Below, piece by piece: positions 7,282-14,552 of a stretch of 14,552 nt of DNA. The translations under genes and the position numbers were made by a program. The notes beneath the pieces are model-generated. The model did no database searches. It was not told where the DNA came from and was given only the letters and a program-made list of their open reading frames with translations. Origin of the DNA: Asterionellopsis glacialis (taxonomy: Eukaryota; Bacillariophyta; Plagiogrammaphyceae; Rhaphoneidales; Asterionellopsidaceae); contig WKLE02000600.1 of NCBI GenBank assembly GCA_014885115.2, positions 1 through 14,552 of the forward strand. The letters run 5' to 3'. Position 1 is the stretch's first letter. Each line of letters starts with the position of its first letter.

Positions 7282-9075
7282 ATGAGCAATAACGTTTCAT
7301 ACATGCTCAGTGTCGAACTGAATAGTGACTGTGATTCATCATCATGTGATTGTTGTGAAAATGATTTGAATGAAGCCTTTTGTACCAAATCTGGGGATTT
7401 ATTTACAGTTTCATCTGGATCTGTAAAGTTTTCACTTGACCAAGAGTTACTCCCCTCTTCCACAACAAACCGCAGTCCAAACAACACTATAGCAACTGCT
7501 GTTGCTATCTTTGTACCACCTGCTTTTGTAGATCAAAATTTACCAACAGTAAGAAAAAAAGGCAGTTGTAAATCAGTTGCATGGTTAGGAGGACAAGGGG
7601 AAAATAAAAATTTTACGACTGCGTTATTAGCCAAGATACACCCGTCACTTGCAGAATGTTCTATTTTTGGCATTGTACGGCAGACCCTGATGGCGGCAGA
7701 TGTTCTTTTATTATACATGAGTTCGTCCTCTACCAATCAGCAATGGATTAGTGACATAATGATGTCCATGGATGGTGAAGGTATGGCGGGACGGATAGAT
7801 GCCATCATTAAAACTCTCCCTATATCCAAAGTTGTTTTCGGGAAGAAACCAATACCAGGAAGCAAAGAAGAATCCGCAGCTTTAAAAAGACGGCGATTCG
7901 AAATCCCATCTTGTCCCGTTTGCATTCATAGGATTCATCCCGTAAGGTTGGGTTTACCAAAACCAAAGAATTATCAACTATGTTCCAATCATTGTGTAAC
8001 TACTACAAGTCTTGTGGGTGGTCGACTGGTCGAAACATGTAGTAATCAGCGTTTCTTATCACCATGGCCACCACCTGGACATTGTACAGCATGTCAGGTG
8101 ATTAACGATTATTGGAACCCCCGAGATGATCACACAGAAGTATTTTGTAACCGTTGTGCTATGGAAGAAACATTGTGGGTGTGTCTCACTTGTGGGTTTG
8201 TTGGGTGTGGCCGGTACACAAATGTCCATGCGGAAGAACATTACCAAGAAAGTGAACATCGGTTTTCTTTAGAACTTGTAACATTCCGCATATGGGATTA
8301 TGTGACTGGCGAGTTTGCACATCGAGGGGACTTTTTACAATGTTCATCAATTTTAAATCGACAGGTTGGACTCACGGGAAGTCATGCAGCCATACGGCGT
8401 GCATCCTCTGTGGATTCAACCGATGATGAAAAACCACCATCATCTGGTGGTGGTAATGGCACCTTCGAAAGCCCTGAATTAGCACTCATCAAGGCACACC
8501 AGAATTTTTATGCACAAACTGGAGATGAAACATCTCAGAAGAAAGCCATGATGATCGGTGAGGAATACGAAGCTCTTTTACAAAGTGCTCTCGACGAACA
8601 GTCTCAGCACTATGAAGGTGAAATCAGCAGACTTCGCGCTGAACTGACAGCTGAACAAATTGATGAGGGGGCAATGACCGAAGAAGAAATCCGTGAAATT
8701 GATAGTTTAAAGAAAGATATTGCCAACTATCGCGTTGAAATTGAAAAGCTAGGGAGACAGGTTCTTGATTTGCAAGGGCAAGAAGCTGGATACAAGGCAT
8801 CATCCCAACGGCTCTTGCGAGAACAGGCAGTAGCAAAGGAATTGCTTGACAAGATACGAGAAGAAGCGTCTCGTGAACATGCACAGGGGAAGATGCAACT
8901 GGAAGAACTTGAACAGCAAATTGCAGACTTGACTGCCAATTTAAAAATGAGGCACCAATTCTCCCAGGACGAAGAGTTATCCAATGCTCAGATATTCGGT
9001 ACGACTTCCACGAACAACAACAACAACAATAAAAAGACAAAACGAGGCAAAAAGTTACGACGACTTTTCCGATGA
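7282..9075 (+). CDS. BRAP/BRAP2-like protein: atypical RING, ZnF-UBP, coiled coil
   Basis: 597 residues, with the domain order of BRAP (BRCA1-associated protein 2/IMP), a cytoplasmic ubiquitin ligase that in animals restrains Ras-MAPK signalling. A RING-like region begins with EIPSCPVC (C211, C214) and ends W262...C268-x2-C271; in between are C234, H237, C238 and C253, with spacing unlike a canonical RING. The ZnF-UBP domain is textbook: C289, C292, C301, C304, GCGR with C309, H316, H320 and H326, followed by the WDY motif (338-340). A long coiled coil covers about 420-560, then N578-583 (an AAC repeat in the DNA) and a basic tail KKTKRGKKLRR, which echoes the basic C-terminus of BRAP. The RRM-like BRAP2 domain expected before the RING is not clearly visible in residues 100-200, so it is shortened or strongly diverged. 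The Cys/Asp/Ser-rich N-terminus is unrecognised. ATG 7282 is the first in frame. The family call is secure; E3 activity is inferred. Confidence 0.88.
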   Translation: MSNNVSYMLSVELNSDCDSSSCDCCENDLNEAFCTKSGDLFTVSSGSVKFSLDQELLPSSTTNRSPNNTIATAVAIFVPPAFVDQNLPTVRKKGSCKSVAWLGGQGENKNFTTALLAKIHPSLAECSIFGIVRQTLMAADVLLLYMSSSSTNQQWISDIMMSMDGEGMAGRIDAIIKTLPISKVVFGKKPIPGSKEESAALKRRRFEIPSCPVCIHRIHPVRLGLPKPKNYQLCSNHCVTTTSLVGGRLVETCSNQRFLSPWPPPGHCTACQVINDYWNPRDDHTEVFCNRCAMEETLWVCLTCGFVGCGRYTNVHAEEHYQESEHRFSLELVTFRIWDYVTGEFAHRGDFLQCSSILNRQVGLTGSHAAIRRASSVDSTDDEKPPSSGGGNGTFESPELALIKAHQNFYAQTGDETSQKKAMMIGEEYEALLQSALDEQSQHYEGEISRLRAELTAEQIDEGAMTEEEIREIDSLKKDIANYRVEIEKLGRQVLDLQGQEAGYKASSQRLLREQAVAKELLDKIREEASREHAQGKMQLEELEQQIADLTANLKMRHQFSQDEELSNAQIFGTTSTNNNNNNKKTKRGKKLRRLFR

Positions 9076-9330
9076 CGTATTCTTTTCTGAATGCATGCCA
9101 AACTATTTTAAAACTACACCAGAAAACTATCTTTCAACAAATTGAATGTTCATTATGCGTGCTTGTTCCCAATTCAACACAGCATGCATTCCAGACTCTA
9201 AGAACCAAACTTGGAATTTGAAAGAAGGCCGTCATACAACCTTGAGTTGCCCTTCATTTATTTGATTGGGCAGCGCAGCATTGCGCCATAACTAAGGATT
9301 GCTACTCTGGGGGTAAGGAGAGGACTTTCC

Positions 9331-9912
9331 TCAGAATCCCTCAGGAGTTCTCTTTATGCCACGAATACTCAAGGTTTCTTTCCCATGGCACCACCCACGT
9401 GGTTTACTATCTCCGTCCTTTGTTGTGTACTTTTTACGTCGAGAAGAAAATAGGTCTTGGATGGTCTCGTTTTGGAGGTCATTATTTTCTACAATTGCTT
9501 CTCCTGTGACGTGATTTTTCCGTCTCCAATAGTCACCAACATCATGGTGTTTTACAGGATTATCTCCGATCAGCAACAACAATATGCCCCTTAGAAGGAC
9601 AATTGAGATTGTAAACAGAGCTTTCAATATAGTGAACGGAGTTGTGACGAAATCGGTCAAGAAGTTGAATGTCTGTTTTGTCATACTACTCGGATAATAT
9701 CCTACTTCATATGAATCATATTTTTCGGGCTTCAAATGAATGTTTACTCCGGTGTGATAACATTTTGGCATCCAAGAGGGTAAATACCAGAACCTAAAAG
9801 GCAACAACGGTAAGAACTGAAAGTATGGTAAAAACGATTCTGTGTTTAATAATAAGATATAGAGCGGCGAAAGCCAAAGCAAGAAAAATGGCCTGATTAA
9901 AAATGGTGCCAT
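9331..9912 (-). CDS. Hypothetical multi-pass membrane protein
   Basis: 193 residues from an ATG, not recognised. The first 45 residues are very hydrophobic and aromatic (a segment at about 3-22 followed by FLPYFQFLPLLPFRFWYLP at 27-45), suggesting a signal anchor or a helical hairpin. A further hydrophobic helix covers about 94-116. The C-terminal 75 residues are polar and basic, including SSRRKKYTTKDGDSKPR (156-172), and probably lie on one side of the membrane. It is convergent with the BRAP-like gene, with stops about 255 bp apart. Its 5' end lies only about 140 bp from the telomere-like array. It may lack an upstream exon. Its hydrophobic pattern makes it a better candidate than a random frame, but no family supports it. 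Confidence 0.5.
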   Translation of the reverse strand: MAPFLIRPFFLLWLSPLYILLLNTESFLPYFQFLPLLPFRFWYLPSWMPKCYHTGVNIHLKPEKYDSYEVGYYPSSMTKQTFNFLTDFVTTPFTILKALFTISIVLLRGILLLLIGDNPVKHHDVGDYWRRKNHVTGEAIVENNDLQNETIQDLFSSRRKKYTTKDGDSKPRGWCHGKETLSIRGIKRTPEGF

Positions 9913-10052
9913 TATTGGGACTGGATCTCCTTTGTTCGAAAAACGGAGATGACAGAGCCATCCTTCGTTTTCGGCAGCCTAGAGTATTAAAAGAGATTTG
10001 ACACCGGGAATGAGTATGTGAGATGCTTCGCTAGAGGGTTAGGCAGCTACTG
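9913..10052. other. Spacer between membrane protein gene and telomere-like array, with inverted telomeric motif
   Basis: No gene is seen. At 10031-10043 the + strand reads CTAGAGGGTTAGG, which is telomere-like sequence in the orientation opposite to the CCCTAA array that follows. The rest is unremarkable and probably holds the promoter of the minus-strand membrane protein. Confidence 0.5.
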
Positions 10053-10368
10053 TATCCTGACCCTAAATCTATCCTTAACCCTACTATCCTCCTTACCCCC
10101 AATCTTAACCCTAACCCTAGATTATTCCTAACCCTAGATTATTCCTAACCCTAGACTATCCTTAACCCTAGATTATCCCTAACCCTAGATTAACTCTAAC
10201 CCTAACCCTAGATTGTCGCTAACCCTAGTCTAACCCTAACCCTAGTCTAACCCTAACCCTAGTCTAACCCTAACCCTAGTCTAACCCTAACCCTAGACTA
10301 ACCCTAACCCTAGACTAACCCTAACCCTAGACTAACCCTAACCCTAGACTAACCCTAACCCCAACTAG
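10053..10368. repeat. Telomere-derived minisatellite with 17-bp period (interstitial CCCTAA array)
   Basis: An array of CCCTAA-type (TTAGGG) telomeric repeats organised at a higher-order 17-bp period. Successive CCCTAG landmarks end at 10120, 10137, 10154, 10171, 10188, 10211, 10228, 10245, 10262, 10279, 10296, 10313, 10330 and 10347. Every spacing is 17 bp except one of 23 bp, that is, one extra 6-bp unit. The right half consists of near-perfect CTAACCCTAACCCTAG plus one variable base; the left half is degenerate, and decayed CCCTAA units extend back to about 10053. Coding sequence lies on both sides, so this is an interstitial array, not a chromosome end. On the minus strand each unit supplies two GGG tracts, so G-quadruplex formation is possible. 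It may mark an old subtelomere or a telomere-seeded repair event. Confidence 0.93.
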
Positions 10369-10369
10369 G

Positions 10370-10610
10370 TATTGGTACCTGGTACATGGTATACGTTTAC
10401 CTGTACCAGGTACCTGGTAGGTCGTACCAGGTACCACAATGTGGGTTTAGTTTTTTCGACTAAGTACCAGGTACAGGCAATCAGTAGGTCCGACCCTTTT
10501 GAATTGTTTATAGTGTTCTTGCTTGTAACAGATTGAACACGATACGGTATCAGCTACCAGGGTACCGGTACAGGCAGAGGTGTACAAGGTACCTTTACCG
10601 GTATGAGCTT
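10370..10610. repeat. Cluster of GGTACC/TACCGGTA palindromic motifs
   Basis: Immediately after the telomere-like array comes a run of GGTACC-centred elements: GGTACCTGGTAC at 10375-10386, a perfect 16-bp palindrome TACCAGGTACCTGGTA at 10404-10419, GTACCAGGTACC at 10424-10435, TACCAGGTAC near 10466, the 10-bp palindrome GTACCGGTAC at 10562-10571 and TACCGGTA at 10596-10603. They share a TACC(A/G)GGTA theme but are irregularly spaced, not in tandem. They could be remnants of a palindromic repeat family, protein-binding sites or fold-back structures. No coding content is seen. Confidence 0.75.
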
Positions 10611-10889
10611 GTACTGCATGTCCGTGCACATGTCACAAGATCCAACAAATCCAAAAAAGAAAAGATGTGCAGATGAAAACGAGAGAACATGGTATTTTCA
10701 CAAGTGAAACAAGCAAACTCGCTGAAGGCAAATGATCATTAGTCTCTAACGAACGATGAGGAGACGGCAAATTGATCAGCACTGCATAGCAACAAGGTGA
10801 GAAATAAGGCTATTGAAGTTGTTGTTGTAAAGACAAGAACATAGCCACCGTACAACCATTTAGTTGAACATTTGTGAAATAGACCAACA
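10611..10889. other. Region upstream of the sulfotransferase pseudogene
   Basis: About 280 bp without a supported gene. It should include the former promoter and 5' UTR of the sulfotransferase. I see no clear TATA box, repeat or splice signal in it. Confidence 0.4.
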
Positions 10890-12648
10890 ATGAAGGTATC
10901 GCAAAAGACCGTGTTGCATCAACGTACGATTTTGGGGATTATTTGCTTTTGTGGATATGCAATGTTATTGGTAATTACATCATCAAAGGTAGCAAATGAA
11001 AACAAGCTGGAAAATTGTCAAATAAGAGGAAGATTCAAGCCAAATTATGGACTACAATAAACGATAGTATCTCCATCATTCTATAATTGGAAAAACATTG
11101 CAAGAGAACAACAACACGGACCACAGCATGACGGACAAAAAAGCCACGATAGAAAATTCATTCGAGAATGGGGATGCCATAAAACAGAAACGCCCTTTAT
11201 ATATGTTCATATTGGAAAGGCTGGTGGATCAAGTATTGTACGTCGTATAAAAGCAGCAAGTCTAAATCATACTAATTCAACAGATATGACAAATACATAT
11301 TATCCAGTTGAAGTTGTTATGAACCACTCCTTGAAGTCCCACGTACAGGGTGGTCTTTTAGAAGGAGGAAGAGAACCAATAAGTGTGAGGAAAGCAAGAT
11401 TCAGTAAATTTGAAGCTAAGCAATTCCGACCTCGATGGGACGATGAAACATTCGAGGGGACTATGGTTTGCAATGCTACAACGCCTCTCAGCCAAGCGAT
11501 TGCATGCCCAATGCCTATTTCTCATCACTGCAATACGAACAAAAAGGATGACGATCCTTGTTGCTTGGAATACAGTGGTCATGGAAGTCTCGGAGAAGAA
11601 ATGCATTGGTTACCACCAAGATACATTCAACAATGATGGAAAACACAATGGGGTACAACAACGGAAGTTACTGCTTCTGGTGGAGATTCTTTTCCTACTT
11701 CCATCAGAAAACGCAGTAACGGCAGTAGCGCCACAAGTCAGATTGATAAACTTTTACTGCCCTTGTCTACTCCACGATGGTGCTTTCATGGGAAACGAAA
11801 TGTTATGCGAGCACAATTACGAAAGACATATCGTTCACATTATGTACGTTGTTCAGTACCACTTGAATCTAGAGCTGACCTACATGCAATTCGAGCTTTA
11901 TTTGGTATAAGCAACAATCACGAAAATAGCGATACTACTACAGCGTCATTCTCATGGCCACCTGTATATGCATCCTTACCTGTTCTTCGTGCAACTGTCG
12001 TACGTGATCCATTTACATGGTTTTTTTGGCATGGTGTTGATATGAAATTTCAATGCAATGATATTTCAAGTGCAACAGTACAAATGGGGAGTCAATACAT
12101 TCCAAGTTTTGATAGTTTAGATAGTATTGGATGGGCACGTCGTTTTAGTATGTCATACATTACCATGCTTTGTGGTGTAGATTGTTTTGTACGGTGGGCT
12201 GCTGCTACCATGGGCAAACAACAGGAGCATCAATCTACACTACTGGATGAACTAGTCAATCAAGTAGAAGATAATTTACGGCATTCATTTGCGTTTGTGG
12301 GATTATTAAATGAGACTGATATTTTCTTTGATATGGTATCCAAACGTGTTCAATACGTGGATACATACATCCTTATACCAAAATGTGAAAGGTCCACGAA
12401 ATCCTAGTGGAGCTACCAAAGAATACCAAGACTTATATAACAATCCCGAATTTCAAATTAAATTGATCCAGGCTTCACCTGAGATAGCTGCACTTGATCA
12501 TTTGTACAAAGTTGCCGTGGAAGTGAATCGTTTCCAAATCAACGAACTTGAACAATGTAAAAAAAGAAGACACGATGGGCAAAAACACCAAAAAATGAGC
12601 ACAAACGTAAAAAGAAATGGTATTTCCTCTAGAGATTACGGCTTGTAA
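10890..12648 (+). pseudogene. Broken Golgi-type (type II membrane) carbohydrate sulfotransferase
   Basis: One reading frame runs from ATG 10890 to about 12364, then continues in the +1 frame to TAA 12646-12648, about 585 codons in total. The N-terminus has a short cytosolic tail and one membrane anchor (about 14-32), as in type II Golgi enzymes. The 5'-PAPS-binding loop is clear at codons 102-116 (FIYVHIGKAGGSSIV), and an RDP motif at 372-374 marks the 3'-phosphate site. FAFVGLLNETDIFFDM and a later KEYQDLYNNPEFQ...ASPEIAALDHLY stretch resemble the C-terminal part of sulfotransferase-2-type proteins. There are three lesions: TAA at 11058-11060 (codon 57), TGA at 11634-11636 (codon 249), and a duplicated ATAC at 12361-12368 that shifts frame near codon 491. 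The sequence between lesions still reads as good protein, so decay would be recent. Weak in-frame introns (10989-11126, 11609-11707) could remove the two stops, but their donors are poor and no good intron repairs the frameshift. An AATAAA follows the stop at 12654-12659. The family is secure; broken status is likely but not proven. Confidence 0.75.
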
Positions 12649-13105
12649 TATAAAATAAAATATCAGCCCTTTTTGTTATCTTTCTTTTTTTAGATGATAC
12701 GACGATTCTTCTATTCTTTGTATTAGTATTATTTATTACTGGTTGACGCTTATACCCGTAAACCATGTCTGTTTGACTATCCTCATCACCAAAGTTAAAG
12801 ATATACGAGTTCGTCAACCCAGATAATCCGCAAATTGCAGTAATACTCGTGGTAAAAATGGTGTATCAGGTACCGGTAGACACAGTGGGACTATAGAGCT
12901 AATTCCTTATCCCTAAAAAGAATATTATTGAAAATATGCACTTGCGCTCCCACGCAGGATCTCTCACGCTGACTTCGACACCACCCACAGTAGCGGAGCG
13001 TTGAAAAATCGAAAATCAAGAGTGCCTCAATCCCACAGACAAGCTACAAACGATGACGACGACATGGTGTCATGAAAACCAAAGCAACCAAATCACATAC
13101 AAATA
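12649..13105. other. Intergenic region between sulfotransferase pseudogene and ankyrin gene
   Basis: About 450 bp with no supported gene. It contains AATAAA at 12654-12659 just after the pseudogene stop, a T-rich tract at about 12668-12694 that ends like a splice acceptor but leads into no long frame, and one isolated CAGGTACCGGTAG element at 12867-12879 resembling the palindrome cluster at 10.4-10.6 kb. The ankyrin gene promoter should lie in the right-hand part. Confidence 0.5.
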
Positions 13106-14481
13106 ATGTCAAAGGAGCAAAGAACATGCCCATGCAAGAGATTACCTCAGTGCTTCTCTTCTTTCACCGCTGCTGAATATGGTAAGAAAGTTTGAAAATA
13201 ATGTCGGCTCACCACTGCATCTCTTGTTGTCTATATGACCCACCACAGTCCTGTGATGAGCATTGCTGCATGGTGGCAAAAAGCTGCAAGAAAAAAAAAC
13301 TGACCTGACTCTTGTGCTTTTTGAAAAATCTAAATTTTCTTGCAGGTGATCTTCATTCATTATCACGATTAGGAACTACCGTGGCGAACCGGAGAGATGT
13401 AGCAGGATACAGTCCATTACATTTGGCCGCTCAGAATGGTCATGTTGCAGCCACATCACTTTTGTTAAACTTGGGAGTAAATGTGGATGGATTGCTTCCA
13501 TCATCAAATTCAGGTACTAATGCACAAAATGATTCAAACGGTAGGAGAAGCACGGAAAAGATCAATTGTGGTGCAACACCCTTACATCGAGCATCATTTT
13601 CTGGAGCAGTAGCAACTATGCGATTATTATTAGAATGGAAGGAACCGTGTTGTGATATTCTTGCAAAAGATACTAGTTTTGGTGACAATATGACTCCCCT
13701 TCACAAGGCTGCTGCAGGTGGGCGATACCTTGCTGTGCAATTGCTTATAGATGCACTGAAATCACGTAGTACTGATGACGGACAATCTTTGCTGAAGAAG
13801 AATTTGACACAAGTAGATTCGGTTGGCCGCACACCGCTTCGTCTTGCAGAAAGCTTTATTGACCGACAAGAAGAGGAACAAAAATATGTAAAGAGATGGG
13901 ATGAATTAGCCGGTGGCGAGGCTGACTGGATCAGATGCACCACATTATTACGCGCCGCGGAGAAAGAAGTTCTTCTTGATCATAATAATAATCAAACTGT
14001 GATGAGTCGAAACTTTAGTCCAGTTCCACAACACCTTTCGGCAGGGTCTACATCTTGTCTTGATTGTGAATCAACAGGAGATGGACGATGTCTCACATCT
14101 TCGTGGGAATCTGCATTCCGATCAGTCTTGTCAGCATCGGTTTTGAACACTATCAATATGGAAGCGCAAGTTGTAAATGGAAAACAGACATCAACGAAAT
14201 CAGAGCCACCGCATAGCACGGACAACAAAGAAACAGAAATGCGCTCAAAACAGAAAGAACTCCCTCTGTTCGAAAACGATACTAAACAAAATTCTTCAAA
14301 ATGTGATGACAATGCTATACAAACACAACAAAAAGTGAGTGATAATGTTCAAATGGGTTATAAATGTAGTTCATGTGGATTAAGGAGTTTTGCACTCTTT
14401 GGAGGACAAAATGGTGGTCTCGTCTGTAAAAGTTGTTCCGTCAAATCCAAAAAGAAAAAGTATCGCTCTTCCCGAAGATAG
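13106..14481 (+). CDS. Ankyrin-repeat protein with C-terminal zinc-ribbon-like motif; two exons
   Basis: Exon 1 is 13106-13181 and exon 2 is 13346-14481; together they give 403 residues. The long frame of exon 2 has no ATG near its start and opens just after a strong acceptor (TTTTCTTGCAG). Upstream, ATG 13106 (preceded by an in-frame TGA at 13073) leads to a G|GTAAGA donor in the matching phase, and the join reads FTAAEYGDLHSLSRLG, a typical ankyrin entry helix. Ankyrin repeats are seen at about 43-72 (YSPLHLAAQNGH), 100-130 (ATPLHRASFSGA) and 139-169 (MTPLHKAAAGGR), with a degenerate fourth at 184-199 (RTPLRLAES). The middle (about 205-360) is low-complexity and polar. The C-terminus has C366-x2-C369...C386-x2-C389 followed by a Lys/Arg tail, which looks like a small zinc ribbon or nuclear-type basic tail. 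Ankyrin repeats mediate protein-protein binding; the partner and function are unknown. Confidence 0.85.
13182..13345 (+). other. 164-nt intron in the ankyrin gene
   Basis: Donor G|GTAAGA at 13182, acceptor TTTTCTTGCAG ending at 13345. The first exon ends one base into a codon and the second supplies the other two (G+GT = Gly), so frame is kept. The spliced protein gains a natural N-terminal ATG and a complete first ankyrin helix, which supports the model. Confidence 0.82.
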
Positions 14482-14552
14482 GTAGGAGGATTCAAGTGGT
14501 ATTGTGTACAATTGCATATAATATATAAATAATGGAAATAATCGTTCATACT

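Noticed and set aside
10053..10368. True chromosome end (terminal telomere)
   Set aside because: Unique sequence with genes continues on both sides, repeats are degenerate at the left, and the period is 17 rather than 6.
10370..10610. CRISPR array or transposon with terminal inverted repeats
   Set aside because: Motifs are short, irregularly spaced and not separated by equal spacers; no transposase or target-site duplication is visible.
10447..10629. 60-codon minus-strand frame across the palindrome cluster
   Set aside because: The protein is an artefact of repeated GGTACC-type motifs and has no independent support.
10890..12648. Stop-codon reassignment or programmed recoding to explain the sulfotransferase stops
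   Set aside because: Other genes in the window end at TAA, TGA and TAG at sensible family lengths, and two different stops plus a 4-bp duplication are more simply explained by mutation.
12629..12817. 62-codon minus-strand frame overlapping the pseudogene 3' end
   Set aside because: No recognised features; low-complexity basic stretch in AT-rich DNA.

Overview
This window looks like nuclear DNA of a unicellular eukaryote, most probably a diatom or another stramenopile. The evidence is large, mostly intronless genes of eukaryotic families (cathepsin-type protease with propeptide, SMPD4, BRAP, a Golgi-type sulfotransferase), two short GT-AG introns that can be placed exactly (81 and 164 nt), AATAAA motifs just after stop codons, and a TTAGGG-type (CCCTAA) repeat array. 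The taxon is an inference from gene style and cannot be proved here. Nothing suggests a bacterial, viral or organellar origin.

Layout. (1) 360-1634 (+): secreted/lysosomal papain-family cysteine protease, with a CRE-like palindrome and a short tandem repeat upstream. (2) 1686-2846 (-), convergent with gene 1: a YheT/ABHD1-3-like alpha/beta hydrolase in two exons, whose nucleophile elbow reads GYGVG, so the catalytic serine is absent. (3) 3653-6349 (-): a single-exon SMPD4 (neutral sphingomyelinase 3) orthologue ending in one membrane segment, with a (CAAT)7 microsatellite directly before its ATG. (4) 7282-9075 (+): a BRAP/BRAP2-like protein (atypical RING, ZnF-UBP, coiled coil, basic tail), divergent from SMPD4 across about 0.9 kb. 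(5) 9331-9912 (-): an unrecognised membrane protein. (6) 10053-10640: a repeat island with a 17-bp-period array derived from CCCTAA telomeric repeats, followed by a cluster of GGTACC-centred palindromes. (7) 10890-12648 (+): a carbohydrate-type sulfotransferase that reads as one gene but carries two in-frame stops and a 4-bp duplication frameshift, so it is best called a young pseudogene. (8) 13106-14481 (+): a two-exon ankyrin-repeat protein with a C-terminal CxxC...CxxC zinc-ribbon-like motif; its first exon and intron were found by splice-phase matching.

The genes do not form a pathway; they look like independent housekeeping and accessory loci. The accessory part is 9.9-12.9 kb, where telomere-like repeats, palindromes and a decaying gene lie together. 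This is what one would expect of a former subtelomere or a rearrangement scar, although that history is inference. I found no convincing new multi-gene system. The points most worth following up are the telomere-derived 17-mer array, the lightly broken sulfotransferase, the serine-less hydrolase and the odd RING of the BRAP homologue.
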